This document shows positions 53,175-61,966 of a DNA stretch of 64,000 nt, piece after piece. This stretch comes from JANQFV01 sp964468185. Its GTDB lineage: Bacteria; Planctomycetota; Phycisphaerae; UBA1845; Fen-1342. The translations under genes and the position numbers were made by a program. The notes under the pieces are model-generated. The model did not search any database and had not been told where the DNA came from. It was given only the letters and a program-made list of their open reading frames with translations. The DNA lies in the NCBI GenBank assembly GCA_964468185.1, contig CAYXTR010000011.1, forward strand, positions 62,001-126,000, in the 5' to 3' direction. Within the stretch, counting starts at the first letter, position 1. Each line of letters begins with the position of its first letter.

Positions 53175-54871
53175 CAGTCGTTTCCTCCCTGTGTTACCAC
53201 GGAGTCGTCCGCGGGTCGTTGATCGAAGATGTTCGCGGCGAGGGCCATTTGGTGCTGGCTATCGTCGACCGGGGCGTGTAGTTGCTGCGCGTGGGCCACG
53301 CGGTCGAGCACCTGGCTTTTCAGGAGCGGGTCGAGCGGGCCGGTGATGATACGCGGGTAAACGCCGAGCAGCACGACGACGATGGCGAGTGGAGTGAGGA
53401 TGGCGACTTCGCGGCCGTTGAGATCCTGGCTGAGGCCAGCGGTGAGGTCAGGTGTGCCGGGTGGCTCCTTGACGGGGCCGAAGAGCACCTTGCCCGTGGC
53501 GTACAGCATGTAGATGGCGCCGAGCAGAATGCCGGTCGCACCCAGTGCACCATACCAGGGGCCGAGCGTGTCGGAATTAAACGCGGCGAAGAGCACCGTG
53601 AACTCGCTGACGAAGCCGTTGAGGCCGGGGAGGCCGATGCTCGACAGGACGAACAGGACGAAGAAGAAGGCCATGGCGGGCATTTGCCACGCAAGGCCGC
53701 CGATCTGGTCGAGATCGCGGATGTGATAGCGTTCGTAGAGCATGCCGACGACAAGGAACAGCGCGCCGGTACTGATACCGTGATTGATCATGTACAGCAC
53801 GGAGCCGCTGACGCCGACGGGGGTCAGGGCGAACATGCCGAGCATGCAGAAGCCGAGGTGGGAAACGGAGCTGTAGGCGACGAGTTTCTTGACGTCGCGT
53901 TGCACCCAGCAACACAACGCGCCATAGATGATGCCGGCGACGGCGAGGCCGCCCATGAACTCGGCTGCGGCAACGGCACCCTCCGGCACCATCGGCAGGC
54001 TGAAGCGCAGGAAACCATAGGTGCCAAGTTTCAGCAGTACGCCGGCGAGCAGCACGCTGCCCGCGGTGGGTGCTTCGGTGTGTGCGAGCGGCAGCCATGT
54101 GTGCAGGGGGAAGAATGGCACCTTGATGGCGAAGCCGCTGAAGAAGGCGACGAAGAGGAGGATCTGCTCCTGACGGGCGAGGCCACCCTCGCCCAGCATG
54201 AGCGTGGACAAGCGCAGCAGGTCGAAATCGACCACACTCTGGCCATCGATTTGGGCGGCGCGCAATCCGAGATACATGATGCCGGCGAACGTGATGACGC
54301 TGCCAACGAAGGTGTAGATGAAGAACTTGTTCGCGGCGAAGCGTCGCTCGGGCCCGCCCCAGATACCGATGAGGAAGTAGAGTGGGACGAGGGTGAATTC
54401 GAAGAAGATGTAGAAGAGCAACACGTCGCGGGCGGCGAAAACGCCGAACATGCCGGCGGTGAGGGCGAGCAGCCAGGCGTAGTATTCGCGTTGTCGCTCG
54501 CGGATGGCGGTGAAGCTGCATGCGACGGAGAGGGGGACCAGTAGTGCGGTCAATAGGACCAGTGGCATGCTGATGGCGTCGAGGGCGATGTGATAGCGGA
54601 GGATGACGCCGTTGACGAGCCCGCCCTCCTCTTCACCCATGACGCGGTCGCCGACAGCGAACCAGGTGCCGCGGGACTCACCGACAAGGCGGGCATCATC
54701 GTCGGCGCCGGGCGAACCCCACCAGAGACCGAAGGCGACGACGAGGGTTATGAGTCCGACGGCCAGCGCGATCTGAAAGGCGGCCGCGCGGCGCTGCTCG
54801 GGCAGCAGCCACACGATGACCGCCGCGATCAGCGGGAGGAAGATGAGCAGGTTTAGTCCGAACGCCTCCAT
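53174..54871 (-). CDS. nuoM: NADH-quinone oxidoreductase subunit M
   Basis: 565 residues. Signature FAIKVPFFPLHTWLPLAHTE then APTAGSVLLAGVLLKLGTYG (about 248-287), KKLVAYSSVSHLGFCMLGMF (about 327-346) and INHGISTGALFLVVGM. Proton-pumping antiporter-like subunit. ATG 54871 has GGAG 5 bp upstream. About 40 hydrophilic residues at the C-terminus are not part of the membrane core. Confidence 0.96.
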   Translation of the reverse strand: MEAFGLNLLIFLPLIAAVIVWLLPEQRRAAAFQIALAVGLITLVVAFGLWWGSPGADDDARLVGESRGTWFAVGDRVMGEEEGGLVNGVILRYHIALDAISMPLVLLTALLVPLSVACSFTAIRERQREYYAWLLALTAGMFGVFAARDVLLFYIFFEFTLVPLYFLIGIWGGPERRFAANKFFIYTFVGSVITFAGIMYLGLRAAQIDGQSVVDFDLLRLSTLMLGEGGLARQEQILLFVAFFSGFAIKVPFFPLHTWLPLAHTEAPTAGSVLLAGVLLKLGTYGFLRFSLPMVPEGAVAAAEFMGGLAVAGIIYGALCCWVQRDVKKLVAYSSVSHLGFCMLGMFALTPVGVSGSVLYMINHGISTGALFLVVGMLYERYHIRDLDQIGGLAWQMPAMAFFFVLFVLSSIGLPGLNGFVSEFTVLFAAFNSDTLGPWYGALGATGILLGAIYMLYATGKVLFGPVKEPPGTPDLTAGLSQDLNGREVAILTPLAIVVVLLGVYPRIITGPLDPLLKSQVLDRVAHAQQLHAPVDDSQHQMALAANIFDQRPADDSVVTQGGND

Positions 54872-54886
54872 CAATCTCCGCTCATA

Positions 54887-57091
54887 TCAGGCAACGGGTG
54901 TACTTTGCATCAACCGCCAGAGCAGCAGCAATACGATCAGGCCGACAGCCATCCCCAGCGCGTAGCCCTGCAAGGCGCCGCGATGGAGGAAGTGCAAGGC
55001 GAAAGCGAGGGCACGCGGAACGGCGGAGGCGACCCAAACGAGGCCGTCAACGCCGCCGCGGTCGGTTCCGAAACAGGCATGTCCGAGGCCGCGCAGCGGT
55101 CGGACGAAGATTGCGTTGTAGAGCTCATCGACCCAGTACTTGTTGTGCCACAGGGTGAAGACGGGGCCGAGCAGCCGCCGGTCGGGATCTTCCTCGGGGG
55201 CGCCGCCGTACCGCAGCCAGGCGAGGCCGATGCCGGCGAGGGCCACGACGGCGGACACGTAGGCGAGCCAGACGCCGCCCTCGTGCGTGGGGCCGCTGAC
55301 GATCGAGCTGGCGGCGAGGTATTCGTGGAAGAAGCCGTGCGGTTTGAAGACGGCAAAGATGGACTTGGAGGTGGAGACGAGCCACTCGACGCCGAGATAG
55401 CCCGTGAAGATGGCGCCGATCGCGAGCACCCACAGCGGCATGATCATCACCGGGGGCGACTCGTGCGGGTGATCGCCGGCCTCGTCGGGCACGCGCAGCT
55501 TGCCGTGGAAGCACAGGAAATACATGCGGAAGGTGTAATACGCGGTGAGGGCCGCGGTGATGAGCATGATGATGCCGACGACCTGGTTGTGCTCCCAGGC
55601 GGCGTGGACGATTTCGTCTTTGCTCCAGAAGCCGGCCAGCAGTGGGAAACCGGCAAGGGCGAGGCAGCCGATGAGTGTCAGGATGTGCGTTTTTGGCAGT
55701 ACGTGGCGCAGGCCGCTGAAACGCCGCAGGTCGATGACGCCGCCCATGGCATGCATGACACTACCGGCACACAGGAACAACAGTGCCTTGAACCAGGCGT
55801 GCGTGAAGACGTGGAAGACGGCGCTTTTGGGTGCTGCGCAGCCAAGGGCAACGAACATGAAGGCGAGCTGGCTGATGGTGGAGTACGCGAGGATGCGCTT
55901 CATGTCGTACTGGGCCATGGCCATCGTCGCCGTCAGGAACGCGCCGATCACGCCGAGCCACATGACGGCTTGTAGCGCCACCTCAGACTGGCTGAAGAGC
56001 GGGCCGCAGCGGGCGATCATGTAGATGCCGGCGGTGACCATCGTGGCGGCGTGGATGAGGGCTGAGACGGGCGTCGGGCCTTCCATCGCATCGGGCAACC
56101 AGACGTAGAGCGGGAACTGGGCACTCTTGCCGAGGGCGCCGCACATCAGCAGCAGGCTCACGAGGGTGGCCTGGGAGAAGCCGAAGAACCCGGAGGGGTT
56201 GGTGCCGAGGTGATGGGCGTATTTGAAGACCGTCTCGTAGTCCAGCAGGTTCTCGCCGGGCTGGACGTAGGGCCGCAGGAACATATACAGGGCGAAGATG
56301 CCGAGGGCGAAGCCGAAGTCGCCGATGCGGTTGACGATGAAGGCCTTCTTGGCGGCGGCGGCGGCTTCGGGTTTGCGGAAGTAGAAGCCGATGAGCAGGT
56401 AGCTGCACAGGCCAACCGCTTCCCAGCCGAGGTAGAGCAGGACGAAGTTTCCGGCCATGACAAGCATGGCCATGCTGAAAACGAACAGACCGAGGAAGGC
56501 GAAGAAACGCTCGTAACCGGGCTCGGGATGGCCGTGGTGGTCGCGCATGTAGCCGATGGCGTAGATGACGACCATCAGCGAGACGACGGTGAAGAAGAGC
56601 AGCATGATGCCGGTGAGACCGTCGAAGTAGAAGTTGACGGCGATCCAGTTGCCGGCCTGCTGGCTCTCGAGGTAGCCAAGGCTGATCCAGTTGTAGATGG
56701 TGTGGGTGTAGCCGGGGACTTCGAAGGGCGCGCCGAGGACGTGGGCGGTGTGATCCTGGTCGCCGTGGGCCGGAGCGTGTGAATCGGCACCGTGTTCCTG
56801 GAGCGGGAAGGCGGCGGGCTCAGCGTGCGTGGTGTGGACGTCGTCGCCGGTGGGTTCGTGGGTTTCACGGCGTTGATTGATATCGAAGAAGCAGATGACG
56901 CCGAGGAGGGCCGAGAGGGCGACGCCGAGGACGACGGGCCAGTGGGCGCGCTCGGGGCGGGTGCGGAAGACGATGGCGAGGCCGGCGAGGATGGCGCCGA
57001 GGAGCGGCCAGAGCGGGATGGTGGCATACCAGTCGGTTGCCCGCCAGGCTTCGGTCACCAGAGTTGCCGCTTCAGCCACGATCACGGTCAT
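54887..57091 (-). CDS. nuoL: NADH-quinone oxidoreductase subunit L
   Basis: 734 residues. Core motifs FVLLYLGWEAVGLCSYLLIG, LGKSAQFPLYVWLPDAMEGP then TPVSALIHAATMVTAGIYMI (about 330-380) and RILAYSTISQLAFMFVALGC. The long C-terminal amphipathic helix follows. Residues about 76-130 form a His/Asp-rich, non-membrane insertion between the first helices, unusual for NuoL. Its ATG overlaps nuoK by 4 bp (ATGA). Confidence 0.96.
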   Translation of the reverse strand: MTVIVAEAATLVTEAWRATDWYATIPLWPLLGAILAGLAIVFRTRPERAHWPVVLGVALSALLGVICFFDINQRRETHEPTGDDVHTTHAEPAAFPLQEHGADSHAPAHGDQDHTAHVLGAPFEVPGYTHTIYNWISLGYLESQQAGNWIAVNFYFDGLTGIMLLFFTVVSLMVVIYAIGYMRDHHGHPEPGYERFFAFLGLFVFSMAMLVMAGNFVLLYLGWEAVGLCSYLLIGFYFRKPEAAAAAKKAFIVNRIGDFGFALGIFALYMFLRPYVQPGENLLDYETVFKYAHHLGTNPSGFFGFSQATLVSLLLMCGALGKSAQFPLYVWLPDAMEGPTPVSALIHAATMVTAGIYMIARCGPLFSQSEVALQAVMWLGVIGAFLTATMAMAQYDMKRILAYSTISQLAFMFVALGCAAPKSAVFHVFTHAWFKALLFLCAGSVMHAMGGVIDLRRFSGLRHVLPKTHILTLIGCLALAGFPLLAGFWSKDEIVHAAWEHNQVVGIIMLITAALTAYYTFRMYFLCFHGKLRVPDEAGDHPHESPPVMIMPLWVLAIGAIFTGYLGVEWLVSTSKSIFAVFKPHGFFHEYLAASSIVSGPTHEGGVWLAYVSAVVALAGIGLAWLRYGGAPEEDPDRRLLGPVFTLWHNKYWVDELYNAIFVRPLRGLGHACFGTDRGGVDGLVWVASAVPRALAFALHFLHRGALQGYALGMAVGLIVLLLLWRLMQSTPVA

Positions 57092-57399
57092 TCATCCTTG
57101 AGCAGGCGCCAGGCGTTGGCGTCGAGGGTTGGACGATGGCGGTAGAGCAGTACGACGAGGGCGAGGCCCAGGGCGGCCTCGGCGGCGGCTACGCCGATGA
57201 GAAACAGCGAGAAGACCTGTCCGTCGAAGGAGACCTCGCCGCTGAGGGGGTAACGACCGAAGGCGACGAGCGTCACGATGATGCCCTGGAACATCATTTC
57301 GGTGCAGAGGAACATGATGATCAGGTTGCGACGGGTGACGAAGCCGATGAGGCCGAGAACGAACAGGATGGCCCCAAAAGTGAGGTACGCGACGAGCAT
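57088..57399 (-). CDS. nuoK: NADH-quinone oxidoreductase subunit K
   Basis: 103 residues, three membrane helices, with the conserved membrane Glu in FLCTEMMFQGI (near 34) and the second in AAAEAALGLALVVLLYR (near 70). This subunit links the quinone site to the antiporter-like pumps. Overlaps nuoL by 4 bp and nuoJ by 1 bp. Confidence 0.96.
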   Translation of the reverse strand: MLVAYLTFGAILFVLGLIGFVTRRNLIIMFLCTEMMFQGIIVTLVAFGRYPLSGEVSFDGQVFSLFLIGVAAAEAALGLALVVLLYRHRPTLDANAWRLLKDE

Positions 57400-58124
57400 C
57401 AGTCAGCCCCCCCTTCCGGTAGTTGGACGGGTGGGTCGGTGACTTTGCGGCGGGCGATGGCGATGGCGCCGACCATGGCCGCGAGAAGCAGGACGCCGGC
57501 GATCTGGATCGCGACGATGTAGTACGTGAGGAGCGGCGTGCCGACGTTCTCGACGGTGCCAGCGGCGTCGCCTATGGGGGCGGGCAACTGGGCGGGGGTG
57601 GTCGGCGTGCCGAGGAATCGCAGGGTGAGGATCGTCAAGAGGACGAAGCCGGCGAGGCAGCCGGTGAAGGGCTCGCGGGCTTTGGTATCGTACGGGGCGG
57701 GCTTGGCCTGCTGGGCGAGCATGATCACGAAGACGTAGGTGACCAGGATGGCGCCGGCGTAGACGATGAGGAGGGCTGCGGCGAGGAACTCGGCGTCCAT
57801 TAATAGCAGCGTGGCGCCTACGGCGAGGACGAGCAGGACAAAGTAGAGGGCGCTGTAGACCGGCTTCTTGTGTGTTATGACGCGGACGGCGGCGAAGAGT
57901 GCAACGACGACGCAGCCGGCAAGGGTGGGCAGCGGGCTGCTGCCGCCGAAGACATTCAGCAGAAGGGCGACGAGTGATGCGGCTCCGGCGGCGAGGATGA
58001 CAAGGCCGACCCGACCGACGGTGAGACGGCCGCCGGGCATGGCGAGGAACAGGCCGACGGCTCCGAGGACGAGCACGCCCAAGAGAAGCAGGCCGGTTTC
58101 CGGTTGCGCCAAGACCCCTTGCAT
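57399..58124 (-). CDS. nuoJ: NADH-quinone oxidoreductase subunit J
   Basis: 241 residues with five or more membrane segments. Conserved segments ITHKKPVYSALYFVLLVLAV and EFLAAALLIVYAGAILVTYV (about 81-130). NuoJ lies between NuoH and the pumping subunits. ATG 58124 is used, GTG 58139 being the alternative; neither has a strong ribosome-binding site. It is 152 bp from nuoI, the largest gap in the operon. Confidence 0.93.
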   Translation of the reverse strand: MQGVLAQPETGLLLLGVLVLGAVGLFLAMPGGRLTVGRVGLVILAAGAASLVALLLNVFGGSSPLPTLAGCVVVALFAAVRVITHKKPVYSALYFVLLVLAVGATLLLMDAEFLAAALLIVYAGAILVTYVFVIMLAQQAKPAPYDTKAREPFTGCLAGFVLLTILTLRFLGTPTTPAQLPAPIGDAAGTVENVGTPLLTYYIVAIQIAGVLLLAAMVGAIAIARRKVTDPPVQLPEGGAD

Positions 58125-58275
58125 GCCGTTGGGTTCCACTCGCTTTCTGCGTGGGTGGTCGCGGGGCGACGCAGCCCCGGGAGCGCACCAACCGCTCCTC
58201 TCTTCACTCCGTCGAGACGTGTCGGATCCGCAACGCCGACGGAGAGACGCTTTTACTCGATCGTGGCCACGTTGA

Positions 58276-58866
58276 CTAGACCTTGCGCGGCGCGTTTGGA
58301 CGAGCCACGTCGGTGCTTTGGCCGCCAGTCAGGCCGTAGTCGGTGACGGGCGGATTGCGGCGTGGCTTGAAGTCCTTGGTTTCCTCGTAGACCTGGAGGA
58401 GTTTCTCCTTGTCGAAGATCATTTCCTCGCGGGTTGTGCCGACGAGCTCGTAATGGGGCGTCAGTTCGATGGCGTCGACGGGGCAGGCTTCCTCGCACAT
58501 GCCGCAGTAGATGCAACGCAGCTCGTCGATGTCGAACTTGACGGGATATTTCTCGCGGTCGGGCCAGGGCGATTCGCCGGCCTCGATGTGGATGCAGTGG
58601 GCCGGGCAGGCGGTACTGCACATAAAGCAGGCGACGCAGGCGACGCGGCCGTCGGGGTCTTTGTTGAGGCGGTGGACGCCACGGTAGTTGTCAACGCGGA
58701 ACGGGCGTTTTTCTTCGGGGTAGGCGGAGACGACCTCGTTGCGGCGTTTGGTGTTGAACATGTGCCGCAGCGTGGTCTTCATGCCGTCGAGGATTTGCGG
58801 CAGGTAGAGCCGCTCGGCGGCGGTGAGCTCGGGTTCCTTGAGGACAATCACGTCTTCGTCACGCAT
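58276..58866 (-). CDS. nuoI: NADH-quinone oxidoreductase subunit I
   Basis: 196 residues. Two [4Fe-4S] binding motifs, CVACFMCSTACP (about 78-89) and CIYCGMCEEACP (about 118-129), carry electrons from NuoG towards the quinone site. ATG 58866 has GGAAGG upstream and fits the family; a longer frame to 58998 overlaps nuoH and is not credible. Confidence 0.95.
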   Translation of the reverse strand: MRDEDVIVLKEPELTAAERLYLPQILDGMKTTLRHMFNTKRRNEVVSAYPEEKRPFRVDNYRGVHRLNKDPDGRVACVACFMCSTACPAHCIHIEAGESPWPDREKYPVKFDIDELRCIYCGMCEEACPVDAIELTPHYELVGTTREEMIFDKEKLLQVYEETKDFKPRRNPPVTDYGLTGGQSTDVARPNAPRKV

Positions 58867-58975
58867 ATTCAGACACCTTCCGAAGCAGGCGACTTCGTTG
58901 TGCTCGGCTCTGTTGACTGAGAATCGACGACTGGCCCGGCACTTGCTGCTGCCGAGCCACCCGGCCGTATACCTC

Positions 58976-60292
58976 CTATGTCGTTCGTACGTTGACATCT
59001 GGCAGACTGATCTGGCGGCCGGTGACCGGGGCCCTGGAGCGGGCGGCGACGGCCAGCATGATTCCGAGGATTACGAGATTAAGCAGTAAGGCCGCCCACC
59101 AGGTACGCTGCATGTTGAACGCGACCAGGACGGCGATGCCGGCGACAAACACGACGCCGACGGGGATCAACGATTGCCAGGCGATGGACATCAACTGGTC
59201 GAAGCGGAAGCGTGGCAGCGTCCAGCGAATCCACATGAACAGGAAGATCATGACGACGACCTTCGTGACGTAGACGCCGAGCTTGATCAGCATGGCGATC
59301 CAGGAGGTTGTCTCCGGGCCGCCAGTGAGACCCCATAGATGCCAGCCGCCGAAGAAGACGGCGACGACCAGGGCGGAGCCGGTGATCATGTGGGCGTACT
59401 CGGCGAGGAAGAACATGGCGAACTTCATGGAGCTGTATTCGGTGTGGAAACCGCCGACGAGCTCCTGCTCGGCTTCGGCGAGGTCGAAGGGGGCGCGGTT
59501 GGTTTCGGCGAAGGCACTGACCAGCAGCAGGAAGAATGGGACGGGGTAGATGAAGACGTACCAGACGCCGGTAGTGGCCTGGTGCGCAACCATCTCCTCG
59601 AGGCGGAGTGTGCCGGCAACAAGGAACATGCAGACGAGGGCGAGGCCCATGGGCAGTTCGTAGCTGATCATCTGGGCGCTGGCGCGCATGCCGCCGTAGA
59701 AGGAGTATTTGTTGTTGCTGGCGTAGCCGGCGAGGACGATGCCGTAGACGCCGATGGAGCCGATGGCGAGGAGGTAGAGGGCGCCGACATTGAGGCTGAG
59801 CATCTGCGTTGACACTGTTGCCCCTGCTTCCATCCAGGGCCAATGGACATCACCGGCCCAGGGGATGATGGCGAAGCCGACGAGGGCGGTGATCATGGCG
59901 ATGGCGGGTGCGAGGAAGAAGAGGGGTTTGTCGACGTTATTGGGAGTGATGTCTTCCTTGAGGAAGAACTTGAGGCCGTCGGCGATGGGCTGGAGCAGGC
60001 CCCAGAAACCCACGCGGTTGGGGCCTTTGCGGTCCTGGGCGAAGCCGGCGATTTTGCGTTCGGCCAGGATGCAGACGGCGGTGGCGTTGAGGATATTGAA
60101 CAGGACGAAGAAGCCGAAGGCGATCGGGAACCAGACGGGGTCGGAGAGGATCCAGCGGTAGTAGGGGAAGAGCAAGACCAGCAAGGCGATAAGCGGAGCG
60201 GTGAGCACCAGGCCCGCCACGATGAGCACGAGCGGGTTGCGCAGCGTGTTCTCGACTTTCTCGACTGCTTTATCAGCGAATATGGCTCTCAT
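58976..60292 (-). CDS. nuoH: NADH-quinone oxidoreductase subunit H
   Basis: 438 residues, eight-plus membrane helices. Signature ERKIAGFAQDRKGPNRVGFW (about 78-97) and DLAEAEQELVGGFHTEYSSM (about 271-290), both part of the quinone-binding channel. About 80 residues longer than common NuoH at the C-terminal side (extra membrane helix and tail). Confidence 0.95.
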   Translation of the reverse strand: MRAIFADKAVEKVENTLRNPLVLIVAGLVLTAPLIALLVLLFPYYRWILSDPVWFPIAFGFFVLFNILNATAVCILAERKIAGFAQDRKGPNRVGFWGLLQPIADGLKFFLKEDITPNNVDKPLFFLAPAIAMITALVGFAIIPWAGDVHWPWMEAGATVSTQMLSLNVGALYLLAIGSIGVYGIVLAGYASNNKYSFYGGMRASAQMISYELPMGLALVCMFLVAGTLRLEEMVAHQATTGVWYVFIYPVPFFLLLVSAFAETNRAPFDLAEAEQELVGGFHTEYSSMKFAMFFLAEYAHMITGSALVVAVFFGGWHLWGLTGGPETTSWIAMLIKLGVYVTKVVVMIFLFMWIRWTLPRFRFDQLMSIAWQSLIPVGVVFVAGIAVLVAFNMQRTWWAALLLNLVILGIMLAVAARSRAPVTGRQISLPDVNVRTT

Positions 60293-60316
60293 CGCTGTGA
60301 CATCTCCGCGCCCGTT

Positions 60317-61918
60317 CTAATGGGCGTGTTTGGGCAAGTCCCTGGGTACAAAGACGCTGGCGAAATCGGGTAGTTGCGCGGCCATCTGCTCACGAACTTT
60401 GCGTGAAAGAAAGAGGCCGGTGTCGCCGACGAGCTCGTAAAAAAGCTGGCCTTCTGCTTTTACACCTTCGAGTGGCTTGAGGGCGCGTTCGAAGGGCTGG
60501 ATCAGGCCGTCGCAGTTCATGAAGGTACCTTCGCGCTCGACCCAGGTGGCCGCCGGCAGTTGCATGGCGGCGTGGGCGTCGAGGGCGGAGGGGAAGAGGT
60601 CGTGAACGACGAGGAAGTCGACCTTCTCCAACGCGCGGGCCGCATCGTCGCCGATCCACTCTTCGGGATAGCCGCCGGTGAGGTAGACGGCCTTGAATCG
60701 GCCTTCGACCGCCTGGCCAAGGAAGTCCTTCCACGTTGCCTGCGGGCCGCCGAAGTGTTTGATGATGGTCTCGATGCCGCGGCGGTTGGGGCATTTTTCG
60801 GCTTTGATGACGAAGTCGCCGGGGAAGTTCTGATCGGTGCCGGTAGTGGGCACGTAGCCGGCGACGAGCGTCGCCTGGGGGGCGACGTCGCGAATGAAGC
60901 GGGCGAGTAGCCAGGCTTCTTCGCAGCTCAGCATGGGACTGAGGACCGCGGCGACCGCGGTGCCATTGTCGGCCTCGGCGTAGCGGGAGAATTCGTGGCG
61001 GAGGCGCTGGGGGACGGCTTCCCACTGGATCGGGGCTAGGTCGTTGCCGTCGCGAATGCGGGGATGATTCAGGCGGTCGGGGCGGGCGACGTATTTGAAG
61101 TCGAAGCGGGCTTCGTCGCTGATCCACCACTGGTTGACCTTTTCGTTGTAGCGGGGGCGGATGCGATGCAGGCCTTCGACGTTGTAGTCGACCCAGATGG
61201 TCTGGCCCTGGCTGTCGACCGGGCTGACGGATTTGGCGGACTTGAGCAACCAGACACGCTGCTTGAAGAGGAATTCCTTGTTGAGGAGGGCGCCGACGGG
61301 GCACAGGTCGACCACGTTGCCCTGGAGCGGGTTGGCAAGCGGCTCGCCGGGGAAGACGTCGATTTCGCCGCGGCTGCCGCGATTGACGACGCGGAGCTCG
61401 CCCGCGCCGGCGATTTCGTCGCAGAAGCGGACGCAGCGGGAGCAGAGGACGCAGCGGTCCTGGTACAGGAGTGTGTGGGGACCGATGTCTTTCTTGGGGT
61501 TCTTGGTCTTGTCCTCGACCATGCGGGAGCTGGCGTTGCCGTAGTCCTCGGCGTAGTCCTGGAGATAGCATTCGCCGGCCTTGTCGCAGACCGGGCAGTC
61601 GAGGGGGTGATTGAGGAGGTAGTACTCCATGACGTGCCGCGTGTTTTCGCGGACGGCGGCGGACTGGAAGCGCACCTCCATGCCGTCCTTGACGGGGGTC
61701 TGGCAGGACGGGAAGAGCTTGGGGGCCCAGTCCAGCTCCTTGGTCTTGGGGTGCGGCATTTTCATTTCCATCAGGCACAGGCGGCAGCTTGCTACCACGG
61801 AAAGGCCGGGGTGGTAGCAGTAGTGCGGGATGTCCATGCCCGCTTCGAGCGCGGCCTGAAGGACCGGGATGCCTTCCCGGCACTCGATTTCCTGACCATC
61901 GATGATCATCTTCGGCAT
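60317..61918 (-). CDS. nuoG: NADH-quinone oxidoreductase subunit G (short form)
   Basis: 533 residues. [2Fe-2S] ligands in CYHPGLSVVASCRLCLMEM and SCQTPV; the His/Cys motif HPLDCPVCDKAGEC; and the [4Fe-4S] motif CVLCSRCVRFCDE with CPVGALLN. The molybdopterin-oxidoreductase-like part follows but ends early; typical NuoG is 700-900 residues. ATG 61918 (MPKMIIDGQEIECREG) is the correct start; the 13 residues before it are unlikely. Confidence 0.94.
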   Translation of the reverse strand: MPKMIIDGQEIECREGIPVLQAALEAGMDIPHYCYHPGLSVVASCRLCLMEMKMPHPKTKELDWAPKLFPSCQTPVKDGMEVRFQSAAVRENTRHVMEYYLLNHPLDCPVCDKAGECYLQDYAEDYGNASSRMVEDKTKNPKKDIGPHTLLYQDRCVLCSRCVRFCDEIAGAGELRVVNRGSRGEIDVFPGEPLANPLQGNVVDLCPVGALLNKEFLFKQRVWLLKSAKSVSPVDSQGQTIWVDYNVEGLHRIRPRYNEKVNQWWISDEARFDFKYVARPDRLNHPRIRDGNDLAPIQWEAVPQRLRHEFSRYAEADNGTAVAAVLSPMLSCEEAWLLARFIRDVAPQATLVAGYVPTTGTDQNFPGDFVIKAEKCPNRRGIETIIKHFGGPQATWKDFLGQAVEGRFKAVYLTGGYPEEWIGDDAARALEKVDFLVVHDLFPSALDAHAAMQLPAATWVEREGTFMNCDGLIQPFERALKPLEGVKAEGQLFYELVGDTGLFLSRKVREQMAAQLPDFASVFVPRDLPKHAH

Positions 61919-61966
61919 ACTGCCCTGCCCTATCACTGGGTCGCACCTGCTCGGCAATGTACGACG

